From positions 1 to 22,241 of the forward strand of contig JAIQGB010000142.1 of NCBI GenBank assembly GCA_020072905.1: a DNA stretch of 22,241 nucleotides, given 5' to 3'. The position numbers were made by a program, and so were the translations under genes. Below the pieces are notes generated by a model. That model saw only the letters and a program-made list of their open reading frames with translations, had not been told where the DNA came from and searched no databases. Of the stretch, positions 14,967-22,241 are shown piece after piece (the stretch's first letter is position 1; the number at the start of each line of letters is the position of its first letter). Origin of the DNA: Terriglobia bacterium (GTDB lineage: Bacteria; Acidobacteriota; Terriglobia; UBA7540).

Positions 14967-16802
14967 TCATCGAGCCTTGATCTCGGTCCAGTACCGGTCG
15001 TAGAGCGCCACGACGGGGCCGAGGTCGTGCATGAACTCGCATTTCGCCAACGAGTCCGGCGGCGGGAAAATGGCGGGTTGGGCCAGGATCCAGGGCTCGA
15101 CCCCGCGCGCGACAAAGCGGTTTGGAGAGTTGAACCCCGAATCATTTACAAAAGCGCCGGCCACCTCCGGCCGGTGAAAGTAGTTAATGAACTCGTGCGC
15201 CAGTTCCTTGTGCGGCGCGTTCCGCGGAATCGCGATCAGGTCCACAGAAATCGTACAGCCTTCCTTGGGAATCACGTAGCGAATGTTGGGCTCGTCGCGC
15301 ATGGCGAAGGTCAGATTGCCATTGTAGGCTTGAGCGATCCAGGCATCGCCCGCCACGAGATCCTGCTCGAAGTTCGAGCTGTTGTAACCCTTGACGAGGG
15401 GTTTCTCGGCCACGAGCAGGTCGCGCGCCCTGAGAATCTCCTCGGGGTTGGTGGAGTTGAGAGAATAGCCAAGCTTTTTGAGCGCCATGCCGAAAACCTC
15501 GCGCGTGTCGTCGAGCAGCAGGATGTGCCCCGCGTAGCGCGGGTCGAACATCACATCCCAACTATCCACCTTCTCTTTCACGAGGTCGCTGCGGTAAGCG
15601 AGGCCCGTCGTACCCCAGGCATAGGGGACGCCGTACTCGTCGCGCGGATCGCAGGCGAGGTTGCGGAAGCGCGGATCCAGGTTCGCCCAGACGTTGGGCA
15701 GGCGGGACTTGTCGAGCGGCGCGAGCAGATGCTGCTGGATGAGGATTTCCAGCGTGTAATCCGTGGGCACCACGAGGTCGTAATCGACATTGCCTCCCTG
15801 CAGCTTGGCGAGCAGCGCTTCATTCGAATCGTAGAGGTCGTAATTGACTTTGCAGTGAAACTCGCGCTCGAAGCCGTGAACCACGCGCGGCGAGACATAC
15901 GTGGACCACATGTAGAGGTTGAGCTGCGGCAGGTTCCGTTCCGTGGGCCAAGTGCGGGCGACCAGCGGCGCCGCCATCAGGAAGAAGACGCCCGTTACGC
16001 CGGCCAGCGCGCCACGCAATTTCAGCGTGCCGCGCTCGAGCCGCTGGGCGATGAAAACCAGCGGGATCGTGGCGAGGAGGATGGCCGAGGAGATGGCGTT
16101 GATCTCCGGCGTGATGCCGCGCTTGAGTTGGGAATAAATCTCCAGGGGAAGCGTCGTCGAACTCACGCCGGAAACAAACGAGGTGATGAGATAGTCGTCG
16201 AACGAAGTCGTGAAGACCAGCAGCGCCGCGGAGAGAATCCCCGGCGCGGCGAGCGGCAGCGTGACGCGGCGGAAGGCGGTCCACTCGTTCGCGCCCAGGT
16301 CCAGCGCCGCCTCCTGGAGCGACGGGTCCGCCCCGCCCAGGCGCGCCCCCACCACGATGATGACATAGGAAATGCAGAAGGTGATGTGCGCGATGATGAT
16401 GGTCCAAATGCTCAGGTTGAGGTGCACGAGGCTGAAGAAGACCACCATCGCCACGGCGATGACGATTTCCGGAATCACCAGCGGCAGGTAAACGACGCCG
16501 TCGAGCCAAGCGCGTCCGCGCCATCGCGTGCGGGCCGAAACCAGCGCCGCCAGCGTTCCGGCCACGACACACACCAGCGTGACCGCCAGGGCGACGATCA
16601 GGCTGTTCAGCAGGCTCTGGAAGATCTGCTCGTTCCGCCAGAGCGCCCCGTACCATTCCGTCGTGAACCCCAGCCAGCGCGCGGACAGGCGCGAACGGTT
16701 GAAAGAGAAGATCACCAACACGGCGATCGGAGCGTAAAGAAAGAAATAGACGAGGGCGCTCGCCACGCTGAGCCCGTAACCTCCTCGGTTGATCCGCGCC
16801 AT
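14967..16802 (-). CDS. PotC-PotD fusion: polyamine ABC transporter permease joined to its substrate-binding protein
   Basis: 611 residues in one frame. Residues 1 to about 262 form a PotC-type permease with six hydrophobic segments and the ATPase-contact EAA loop EAALDLGANEWTAFRRVTLP (about 165-184). A seventh hydrophobic segment, ALAGVTGVFFLMAAPLVA (about 266-283), leads into a complete PotD-like binding domain: LYMWSTYVSPRVVHGFE, DYDLVVPTDYTLEIL, GVPYAWGTTGLAYRS, LLLDDTREVFGMALKKLGYS and WIAQAYNGNLTFAM. The topology is consistent: a cytoplasmic end after TM6, then TM7 carrying the binding domain out to the periplasm. It would hold the receptor tethered to the translocator. The start ATG at 16802 shares one base with the potB stop (TGATG). 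No PotA ATPase gene is in the window. Spermidine/putrescine is the likely substrate class by family; not proven. Confidence 0.92.
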   Translation of the reverse strand: MARINRGGYGLSVASALVYFFLYAPIAVLVIFSFNRSRLSARWLGFTTEWYGALWRNEQIFQSLLNSLIVALAVTLVCVVAGTLAALVSARTRWRGRAWLDGVVYLPLVIPEIVIAVAMVVFFSLVHLNLSIWTIIIAHITFCISYVIIVVGARLGGADPSLQEAALDLGANEWTAFRRVTLPLAAPGILSAALLVFTTSFDDYLITSFVSGVSSTTLPLEIYSQLKRGITPEINAISSAILLATIPLVFIAQRLERGTLKLRGALAGVTGVFFLMAAPLVARTWPTERNLPQLNLYMWSTYVSPRVVHGFEREFHCKVNYDLYDSNEALLAKLQGGNVDYDLVVPTDYTLEILIQQHLLAPLDKSRLPNVWANLDPRFRNLACDPRDEYGVPYAWGTTGLAYRSDLVKEKVDSWDVMFDPRYAGHILLLDDTREVFGMALKKLGYSLNSTNPEEILRARDLLVAEKPLVKGYNSSNFEQDLVAGDAWIAQAYNGNLTFAMRDEPNIRYVIPKEGCTISVDLIAIPRNAPHKELAHEFINYFHRPEVAGAFVNDSGFNSPNRFVARGVEPWILAQPAIFPPPDSLAKCEFMHDLGPVVALYDRYWTEIKAR

Positions 16803-17680
16803 CACAAAATCTCCCGCGTCACCCGCTGGGCGTTACGAAGCGTGCCGAGGAGCACAGCGAGCACCGCAAACGTCAGCAGGAAGGCGACGGCGGAGCCGAA
16901 GGGCTGATCGCGCACCATGGCGAACTGGTTCTGGATGAGGTTCCCGACCATCATCGTGCGCGCGCCGCCCAGCAGGTCAGGCGTAATGAAAGCTCCCACG
17001 GAAGGGATGAAGACCAGGACCGCTCCGGCCACGAGCCCGGGCGCAGAAAGCGGCAGCGTGACGCGCAGAAAGGTCGAAAAGCGGCCGGCGCCCAGGTCCT
17101 GGGCCGCCTCCAGCAGTGACGAGTCGATCTTCTCGAGCACCGTGTAAAGCGGCAAGATCATGAAGGGAAGTTCGCCGTAGACCAATCCAATGAAGACGGC
17201 GAGCGGTGTATATAGCAGGCGAAGGGGTTCGTGAGTGAGGTGGAGCGAGAGCAGGAGGTTGTTGACGACGCCTTCCGTGCGCAGGATGACCATCCAGGCG
17301 TAGGTGCGCACGAGGAAGCTGGTCCAGAACGGAATCACGACGAGCAGCAGGAGCGCGGATTTCCAGCGCCTCGAGACGCGGCGCGCGATGAGGTAGGCCA
17401 CAGGATAACCGAGCGCGACACACAGGGCCGTGGTGAGGAGCGCCATCCAGACAGACCGCCAGTAGATTTCCAGGTAGATGGGCTGAAAGGCGCGGAAGTA
17501 ATTGCGCATCCCCAAGTCCCACGCGATGGTGCCGTAAGGGGAGCGCGCGGCGAAACTCACCACGAGCAGGTAGAGGAGAGGAAGAAGGAAGAAGCCGACC
17601 AGCCAAACCAGACTGCTGCTCAGCAGCGCCGTCGTGCGAAGCGTTGGCCTATCCCGGAAAAACTGGAGAACCTGCTCCAT
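16802..17680 (-). CDS. potB: polyamine ABC transporter permease PotB
   Basis: About 292 residues, inner-membrane permease with about six transmembrane segments. The EAA loop reads EAAQDLGAGRFSTFLRVTLP and is followed by SVGAFITPDLLGGARTMMVGN, typical of PotB. It forms a heterodimeric pore with the PotC half of the next gene. Start chosen at the ATG 17680, because a good promoter (TTGACA, 18 nt, TATGCT) lies at 17756-17785 and would be inside the coding region if the TTG at 17785 were used. The 17680 start lacks a clear ribosome-binding site. Translationally coupled to the downstream fusion gene by the TGATG overlap. Confidence 0.9.
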   Translation of the reverse strand: MEQVLQFFRDRPTLRTTALLSSSLVWLVGFFLLPLLYLLVVSFAARSPYGTIAWDLGMRNYFRAFQPIYLEIYWRSVWMALLTTALCVALGYPVAYLIARRVSRRWKSALLLLVVIPFWTSFLVRTYAWMVILRTEGVVNNLLLSLHLTHEPLRLLYTPLAVFIGLVYGELPFMILPLYTVLEKIDSSLLEAAQDLGAGRFSTFLRVTLPLSAPGLVAGAVLVFIPSVGAFITPDLLGGARTMMVGNLIQNQFAMVRDQPFGSAVAFLLTFAVLAVLLGTLRNAQRVTREIL

Positions 17681-17755
17681 CCGATTGCCGAGCCCGGGGC
17701 AAGATGCGCCGCCGTCAACCCGCAAGGAGGATGGGCGCCGCAGAGATTCGCGGCG

Positions 17756-17785
17756 AGCATAGCGGAACGCTTCTGAGGATGTCAA
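17756..17785 (-). promoter_or_regulatory. candidate sigma70 promoter of the pot operon
   Basis: On the minus strand a perfect TTGACA (17785-17780), an 18-nt spacer, then TATGCT (17761-17756). A leader of about 70 nt would precede the potB ATG. It stands back to back with the start of the TPR gene on the other strand. Confidence 0.5.
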
Positions 17786-17838
17786 ACCTCGGACATCACT
17801 GCCCGGCCCGGGTGTATCCTAATAAGGTGGGGAAGGGC

Positions 17839-20241
17839 ATGGAACCTCGCCAGAGAATGATTCGCGCCGGTTGCGCTGCGATTCTTGCCACGCTGCTGTG
17901 CTCTGTCTGGCTAGGTGCCGCGCAGAGCGGCCCGACGAGCGCGGAAGAATCCCTCGCGCAGGGGAATGAACTCTTCCGCCGCAGCCAGTGGAAGGAAGCG
18001 ATTGAGGCCTACCGCAAGGCTCTCGAACTGCGGCCGGGATATCTCCAGGCCCACTACAACCTGGCCAACGCTTACGCCGCCGCGCAGCAGGGCGGTGAGG
18101 CCATCCAGCATTATCAGGAAGTGCTCCGCCAGAAGCCGGACTTCCCCAACGCTCACCTGAATCTCGGCGCGGTCTACGAATCGCAGGGCAAGCTCGCGGA
18201 GGCCCTCGAGGAGTACCGCGCGGAAATCCGCCTCCACCCCTCGAACGCCGCCGCCCAAGTCGATCTGGGGAACGCCCTGACCGCCAGCCGCCAGTTCGCG
18301 GAGGCTGCCAAGGCCTACCGGCAGGCGCTGTCCCTCGATCCCCAGGACGTTGATGCTCACGTGGCTCTCGCAGCTTCGCTCCTGCAGGCCGGCGACGCCG
18401 CCGGGGCGCTCGCTGAATACCGTGCGGCGGTGAAGCTCGATCCAAAAAACGCGCCAGCAAATCTGGGCTTGGCGGGCACTCTGACTCAAACGGGCAAGAT
18501 CAATGAAGGCATCGAAGCCTACCGCGCTGCGGCGCGCCTGCGGCCGAATGATCCTGAGACCCATTACGCCTTGGCGAACGCCCTGCGCGCCTCGAACGAC
18601 CTGATCCCTGCCATCCAGGAATTCCGCCAGGCCGTGGAGCTTCGGCCGGAGCAGACCGACTACCGGTTTGAGCTCGCCCTCGCGCTGCGCCAGGCGGGCG
18701 ATTATGCCGGAGCGATTCAGGAACTCCGGCACGTGATCCGTTTGCGCCCGGACTCTGATCCCGCGCACGCGGAGCTGGCCGCGACGTATCTCTCCACGGG
18801 CAATCACCCCGCGGCGACGGCGGAGTATCGCGAGGCACTGCGGCTGAAACCCAGTGACCCGGAATTGCACGAGAACCTGGGCCTGGTGCTACGCAAAACC
18901 GGAGACCTGCTCGGGGGTCTTGCCGAACTGAAGAAGGCCACCGAGCTCTCGCCCGACAATGCGGATTACCATCGCAATTTGGCGGAGGCTTACCAGGCCT
19001 CCGGCGATGTTGCGGCCTTCATTCAGGAGTACCGCGAGGAAGTCCGCCTCCGCCCCGATGACGCAGATTCTCACCTCCACTTGGCCAACGCTTACCAGGC
19101 GGGGGGAGATCGGGAGAAGGCTCTGGGAGAGTTCAGTGTGGCTGCTCAACTGCGCCCGCAGAGCCCGGAGCTGCACTATTATTTGGGCCGGGCACTGAGG
19201 GCCACCGGCAAAGTCCGGGAAGGTCAGGCTGAGCTCGAGCGCGCCATCCAGTTGCGCGCTGAGTACCCGGAAGCACTGGTCGAACTCGGAGAGTTGCTTG
19301 CCGAGCAGAAGAACCTCGAGCTGGCCGTTCCCACCTTCCGCGATGCGTTGCGGCTGCGTCCGGACGATGCCGCCCTGCACATTCGCTTGGCGACGGTGCT
19401 CGCCGACAACGGCGACGTCGACGGCGCGATTCCCGAATGCCATGAAGCGATCCGGTTGGCGCCGAAGGTCTCCGAGTACCGGCGCGAGCTCGGAAACCTG
19501 CTCTCCCGGAAGGGGGATTTGCAGGGCGCAGAGGAAGCCTATCAGGCTGCGCTGCTCGACAACACTGATGATCCGCAGACGCAGTTCAATCTCGGACTCA
19601 CTCTGCTGCAAACCGGGGATGCGAAGGCGGCCGCAAGGGCGTTCCGCGCGGCGCTCCAGAAGCGCCCTGACTGGTCCGACGCTCACGCCAACCTGGCCGG
19701 CGCCCTGAACCAACTGGGCGACTCAGACGGTGCAGCGGCCGAGGCCCTGGAAGCCTTGAAAGCCACTCCCAACCTGGCCGAGGCCCATTACAACCTCGGA
19801 GTGGCGCGGCTCCAGCAGGGAAGGGCCGACGACGCGATCGAGCAATTTCGCGAGGCGCTGCGCGCCAAAACCGATTTCCCACCGGCGCGGCTGGCGCTGG
19901 CCAACGTTCTCCGCAAAGCGGGGCGCTTGAGCGACGCGGTCGCTCAGTACCAGGAGTATCTGCGCCTGCGGCCCGGCGAAGCGGCCATCCATCTGACTCT
20001 GGCGAATGTGCTGCAAGGCCAGAAGGACTTGCCCGCCGCGATTCACGAGTATGAGGAAGCGATCCGCCTGAAGCCGGACCTTGCCAACGCCCACTACAAC
20101 CTGGCGGTGACGCTCGAAGGCGCCGGGGAGACGGATCGCGCCCGCCAGGAATACCAAGCCTACCTTCAACTCGCTCCGGACGCCGCCGACGCCGTCGATG
20201 TCCGGGCCCGTCTTCGGAGGCTCGGCGCAGGGCGGCAATAA
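17839..20241 (+). CDS. exported tetratricopeptide-repeat protein, about 22 repeats
   Basis: 800 residues. The N-terminal MIRAGCAAILATLLCSVWLGAAQS is a signal peptide, so the protein probably acts in the periplasm or at the outer membrane. Almost all of the rest (about residues 35-795) consists of 34-residue TPR units, of which about 22 fit, each around the pattern Y-R-x-A-L-x-L-x-P-x, then H-x-x-L-A-x-x-L and G-x-x-x-x-A. No catalytic domain is attached, so a scaffold or adaptor role is likely; partners unknown. The ATG at 17839 follows GGGGAAGG; an ATG at 17857 would start at the signal peptide. A weak -10-like TATCCT is at 17815-17820. It is divergent from the pot operon and convergent with the M20 peptidase. 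The 102-bp unit makes this DNA repetitive and open to repeat-number change. Confidence 0.93.
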   Translation: MEPRQRMIRAGCAAILATLLCSVWLGAAQSGPTSAEESLAQGNELFRRSQWKEAIEAYRKALELRPGYLQAHYNLANAYAAAQQGGEAIQHYQEVLRQKPDFPNAHLNLGAVYESQGKLAEALEEYRAEIRLHPSNAAAQVDLGNALTASRQFAEAAKAYRQALSLDPQDVDAHVALAASLLQAGDAAGALAEYRAAVKLDPKNAPANLGLAGTLTQTGKINEGIEAYRAAARLRPNDPETHYALANALRASNDLIPAIQEFRQAVELRPEQTDYRFELALALRQAGDYAGAIQELRHVIRLRPDSDPAHAELAATYLSTGNHPAATAEYREALRLKPSDPELHENLGLVLRKTGDLLGGLAELKKATELSPDNADYHRNLAEAYQASGDVAAFIQEYREEVRLRPDDADSHLHLANAYQAGGDREKALGEFSVAAQLRPQSPELHYYLGRALRATGKVREGQAELERAIQLRAEYPEALVELGELLAEQKNLELAVPTFRDALRLRPDDAALHIRLATVLADNGDVDGAIPECHEAIRLAPKVSEYRRELGNLLSRKGDLQGAEEAYQAALLDNTDDPQTQFNLGLTLLQTGDAKAAARAFRAALQKRPDWSDAHANLAGALNQLGDSDGAAAEALEALKATPNLAEAHYNLGVARLQQGRADDAIEQFREALRAKTDFPPARLALANVLRKAGRLSDAVAQYQEYLRLRPGEAAIHLTLANVLQGQKDLPAAIHEYEEAIRLKPDLANAHYNLAVTLEGAGETDRARQEYQAYLQLAPDAADAVDVRARLRRLGAGRQ

Positions 20242-20302
20242 GACAAACGTCCACCCCGATAACAGGCCCCAGGGAACCGTTGATGCAGGAGTTTGTGGGA
20301 GC

Positions 20303-21679
20303 CTACTGCGCCAGCAGCGTGAAGTACCGCGCCACCGACTCAATTCCCCGGTAGAAATTGGGCAGATGGAACTTCTCATTCGGCGCGTGGAGGTTGTCGT
20401 CCGGCAGGCCGAAGCCCATCATAACGCTGGGAATGCCGACATGCTTCTGGAACAGGTCGACGACGGGAATCGAGCCCCCCGAACGCATATAGACCGTCTT
20501 CTTGTGAAAAACCTGCTCCATCGCTTCCGCCCCGGCGGCGATCCAGCGGCTCTGGGTGGAGACGAGCGTGGCGGGAGCAGTGCTCAGAACGCGCACGGTG
20601 GTACGGATTCCCTTCGGCGTCAGCTTCTTGACGTATGCCGTGTATTGGCGGACGATTTCGCGGGGATTCATCTCGGGGACGAGCCGCATGCTGATCTTGG
20701 CGGCGGCGACGGCCGGAATGACGGTCTTGGCGCCTTCGCTCACGAACCCGCCGCGAATGCCGTGGACTTCCAGGGTCGGCCGGGCCCACATGCGCTCCAA
20801 GGCCGAGAACCCCTTCTCGCCCACGAGCGCCGGGGCGCCGACTTCCTTTTCCAGAAATCTCTTCTCATTGAAAGGCAGCTTCTTCCAGCTCGCCAGTTCC
20901 GGGCGAGGGGGATGCTTGACGTTCTTATAGAATCCCGGGATGCGGATCTTCCCATCACGGCCTTTGAGCCCGGTGATAATCTCCGCCAGGGCCTGAATCG
21001 GGTTGGGGGCCGCGCCGCCGAACATCCCGGAGTGCAGGTCGTGGGCGGGGCCGCGAGCCTCAAGTTCCGTGTAAATCAGGCCGCGCAGGCCGGTGGTGAT
21101 GGTCGGCAGCTCCGGGGCGAACATCTCGGTGTCGCAGACCAGCGCGGCGTCGGCTTTCAAGCGATCAGCGTGCGCGGCGACATAGGCCTCGATGTGCTCG
21201 CCGCCCATCTCCTCTTCGCCTTCGATCAGGAACTTGACATTGATGGGGAGCTTCCCTTCCGTCTTCAGAAATCCTTCGACAGCCTTGAGGAGAAGGTAAG
21301 CCTGCCCCTTGTCGTCGACCGCGCCGCGCGCGTAGATGTTGTCGTTGCGCACTGTGGGCTCAAAAGGCGGCGTGAGCCACTCTTCGAGCGGGTCCGGCGG
21401 TTGCACGTCGTAGTGGCCGTAAATGAGCAGCGTGGGTTTGCCGGGAGCTTCTAGCCATTCGGCGTAAATCAACGGGTTTTGGTTCCCGGTCCCCGTGATG
21501 ATCTCCACATTCTTCATGCCCATCTCGCGCAGCTCGCCGCCCACAAACTCGACGGCGCGTTGGATGTCCGGCTTGTGCTCCGGCAGCGTCGAGATGCTGG
21601 GGATTCTCAGGAAGGCCTTCAGCCCTTCGAGAAACCGCTCGCGATTGGTCTGGTAGTATTCAAGGGCCGCCTTGGTCAC
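20303..21679 (-). CDS. M20-family dipeptidase/carboxypeptidase
   Basis: 458 residues, standard for the M20 dipeptidase group (carnosinase-like). It cleaves dipeptides or N-terminal acylated amino acids with two metal ions. Visible metal and catalytic residues: H in IYGHYDVQPP (with the partner Asp), the bridging Asp in ARGAVDDKGQ, the catalytic Glu pair in IEGEEEMGG, Asp in VCDTEMF, and the distal His in NLHAPNEKFHLPN. The dimerisation (lid) domain lies between. No signal peptide, so cytosolic. The start is a GTG at 21679, supported by GAGGAG about 7 nt upstream; no ATG gives a better N-terminus. Convergent with the TPR gene, only 61 bp apart. Confidence 0.93.
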   Translation of the reverse strand: MTKAALEYYQTNRERFLEGLKAFLRIPSISTLPEHKPDIQRAVEFVGGELREMGMKNVEIITGTGNQNPLIYAEWLEAPGKPTLLIYGHYDVQPPDPLEEWLTPPFEPTVRNDNIYARGAVDDKGQAYLLLKAVEGFLKTEGKLPINVKFLIEGEEEMGGEHIEAYVAAHADRLKADAALVCDTEMFAPELPTITTGLRGLIYTELEARGPAHDLHSGMFGGAAPNPIQALAEIITGLKGRDGKIRIPGFYKNVKHPPRPELASWKKLPFNEKRFLEKEVGAPALVGEKGFSALERMWARPTLEVHGIRGGFVSEGAKTVIPAVAAAKISMRLVPEMNPREIVRQYTAYVKKLTPKGIRTTVRVLSTAPATLVSTQSRWIAAGAEAMEQVFHKKTVYMRSGGSIPVVDLFQKHVGIPSVMMGFGLPDDNLHAPNEKFHLPNFYRGIESVARYFTLLAQ

Positions 21680-21834
21680 GGTGATCTCCTCAGGAAAGGT
21701 TCTTCTTGTGCGCCCCGCCTTCGAACAGCGGAAAACTGACGCGACTCACAAAGCATGGCAGTCTAACCCTCGCGTCCCCTGGTGTCAATTTTGGCGCTCA
21801 ATCCGCAAGCTGACAAAGCGCACGGCGCGCCGCC

Positions 21835-21863
21835 TCGAACCCGCCAACGAAACGCGGGTTCGA
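21835..21863. repeat. 10-bp perfect inverted repeat
   Basis: TCGAACCCGC (21835-21844) and GCGGGTTCGA (21854-21863) with a 9-nt loop, in the 250-bp gap between the M20 peptidase start and the cytochrome stop. No T-tract follows on either strand, so it is not a standard intrinsic terminator. Nothing else is evident in this gap. Confidence 0.55.
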
Positions 21864-21929
21864 CCGGCGGTGGCGGGAAGCGCGCAGTCCTTCTTCCCCC
21901 GGCTCGGGCGCCCTGCGCGAGGCCACAAA

Positions 21930-22241
21930 CTACTTCGGCAAAACAGGCTCTTCAACCTTGTTCGACTCGCCGGTCAGTGTTTCGAGAAAAGCAATCAGGT
22001 CTTTTTGCTCTTCCTTTGTCAACCCCAGCGGCTTCATGTCCCGGTCCAGGTTGGGATTGGGGATTCCGCCGCGGTCGTAAAGCCCAACGACGGCTTCGAG
22101 CGTCGCTTCGCTCCCGTCGTGGAGATATGGCCCGGTTTCCGCGATATCCCGCAGGGTCGGGGTCTTGAAGGCGCCTTTGTCCTTTTCGAATTTGGTCACC
22201 ATGTAGCGGCCGAGGTCGGGATTCGGTTTGTCCATGCCGAC
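21930..22241 (-). CDS. cytochrome c peroxidase / MauG-type protein, C-terminal part
   Basis: The frame is open to the window edge, so the gene begins outside. The visible 103 residues match the C-terminal end of di-heme cytochrome c peroxidases and related MauG-like proteins: FKTPTLRDIAETGPYLHDGS, then TLEAVVGLYDRGGIPNPNLD and MKPLGLTKEEQKDLIAFLETLTG. The heme-binding CxxCH motifs would lie upstream and cannot be checked. Family members are periplasmic and reduce hydrogen peroxide or act in maturation reactions. The ATG at 22235 is internal, not a start. Confidence 0.85.
   Translation of the reverse strand, partial: VGMDKPNPDLGRYMVTKFEKDKGAFKTPTLRDIAETGPYLHDGSEATLEAVVGLYDRGGIPNPNLDRDMKPLGLTKEEQKDLIAFLETLTGESNKVEEPVLPK

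Noticed and set aside
14937..16907. Open frame of 656 codons on the plus strand
   Set aside because: Antisense to the PotC-PotD gene, with Arg/His/Asp-rich nonsense composition. The minus-strand protein has clear family motifs throughout.
21830..21870. tRNA or tmRNA 3' end suggested by GCGGGTTCGA
   Set aside because: The T-loop-like motif pairs with an upstream TCGAACCCGC, not with a downstream arm; no acceptor stem, anticodon arm or CCA could be drawn on either strand.

Overview
This is a GC-rich bacterial chromosomal window with 21 protein-coding loci (several damaged), two gene fragments, no RNA genes that I can see, and no phage, IS element or CRISPR array. The gene content suggests a free-living Gram-negative bacterium. 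Hints are recA, a murJ-like flippase, a Tat-exported TIM-barrel protein, Gfo/Idh/MocA-type sugar genes, a long TPR protein, intergenic C-rich and octamer repeats, and palindromes built on GTAGGGGCGG and GACGCCCCG cores. I favour Acidobacteriota, but this is an inference from gene style and no marker settles it.

Layout. (1) 206-3950, plus strand: sulfur assimilation. A PLP-dependent transsulfuration-type enzyme is followed, after a 400-bp leader, by a TauE/SafE-type anion exporter, a beta-carbonic anhydrase and an assimilatory APS/PAPS reductase (cysH). The leader ends in an intrinsic-terminator-like hairpin placed before the exporter gene and has possible competing pairings, so it may be an attenuator. 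(2) 4027-7064: carbohydrate genes. A minus-strand Gfo/Idh/MocA dehydrogenase (broken) and a sugar isomerase/epimerase stand opposite a divergent Tat-exported TIM-barrel protein. (3) 7112-9802, minus: a penicillin-binding transpeptidase, recA and a small membrane protein. (4) 9866-12850, minus: thiolase and 3-hydroxybutyryl-CoA dehydrogenase, then a VapBC-like toxin-antitoxin pair (toxin frameshifted), then a relic of the 3' end of a second 3-hydroxyacyl-CoA dehydrogenase gene. (5) 12951-14805, minus: a murJ gene whose N-terminal region is interrupted by about 117 bp of dxr coding sequence in the opposite orientation, and a small zinc-ribbon protein. (6) 14967-17680, minus: polyamine ABC transporter genes potB and a potC-potD fusion, without an ATPase gene. 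(7) 17839-20241, plus: an 800-residue exported TPR protein. (8) 20303-22241, minus: an M20 dipeptidase and the C-terminal end of a cytochrome c peroxidase/MauG-type protein that runs off the window.

How the genes work together. The sulfur block would reduce activated sulfate, move sulfur anions and load sulfur onto an amino-acid precursor. The thiolase/dehydrogenase pair carries out the first two steps of acetoacetyl-CoA/3-hydroxybutyryl-CoA metabolism. The Pot genes would import polyamines with an ATPase encoded elsewhere.

The most striking points are the chimeric murJ/dxr locus, the candidate attenuator before the sulfur operon, the PotC-PotD fusion, and a recurring pattern of small internal lesions (cysH, the oxidoreductase, vapC, murJ). 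The lesions could be real decay or errors of metagenomic assembly; the sequence alone cannot separate these.
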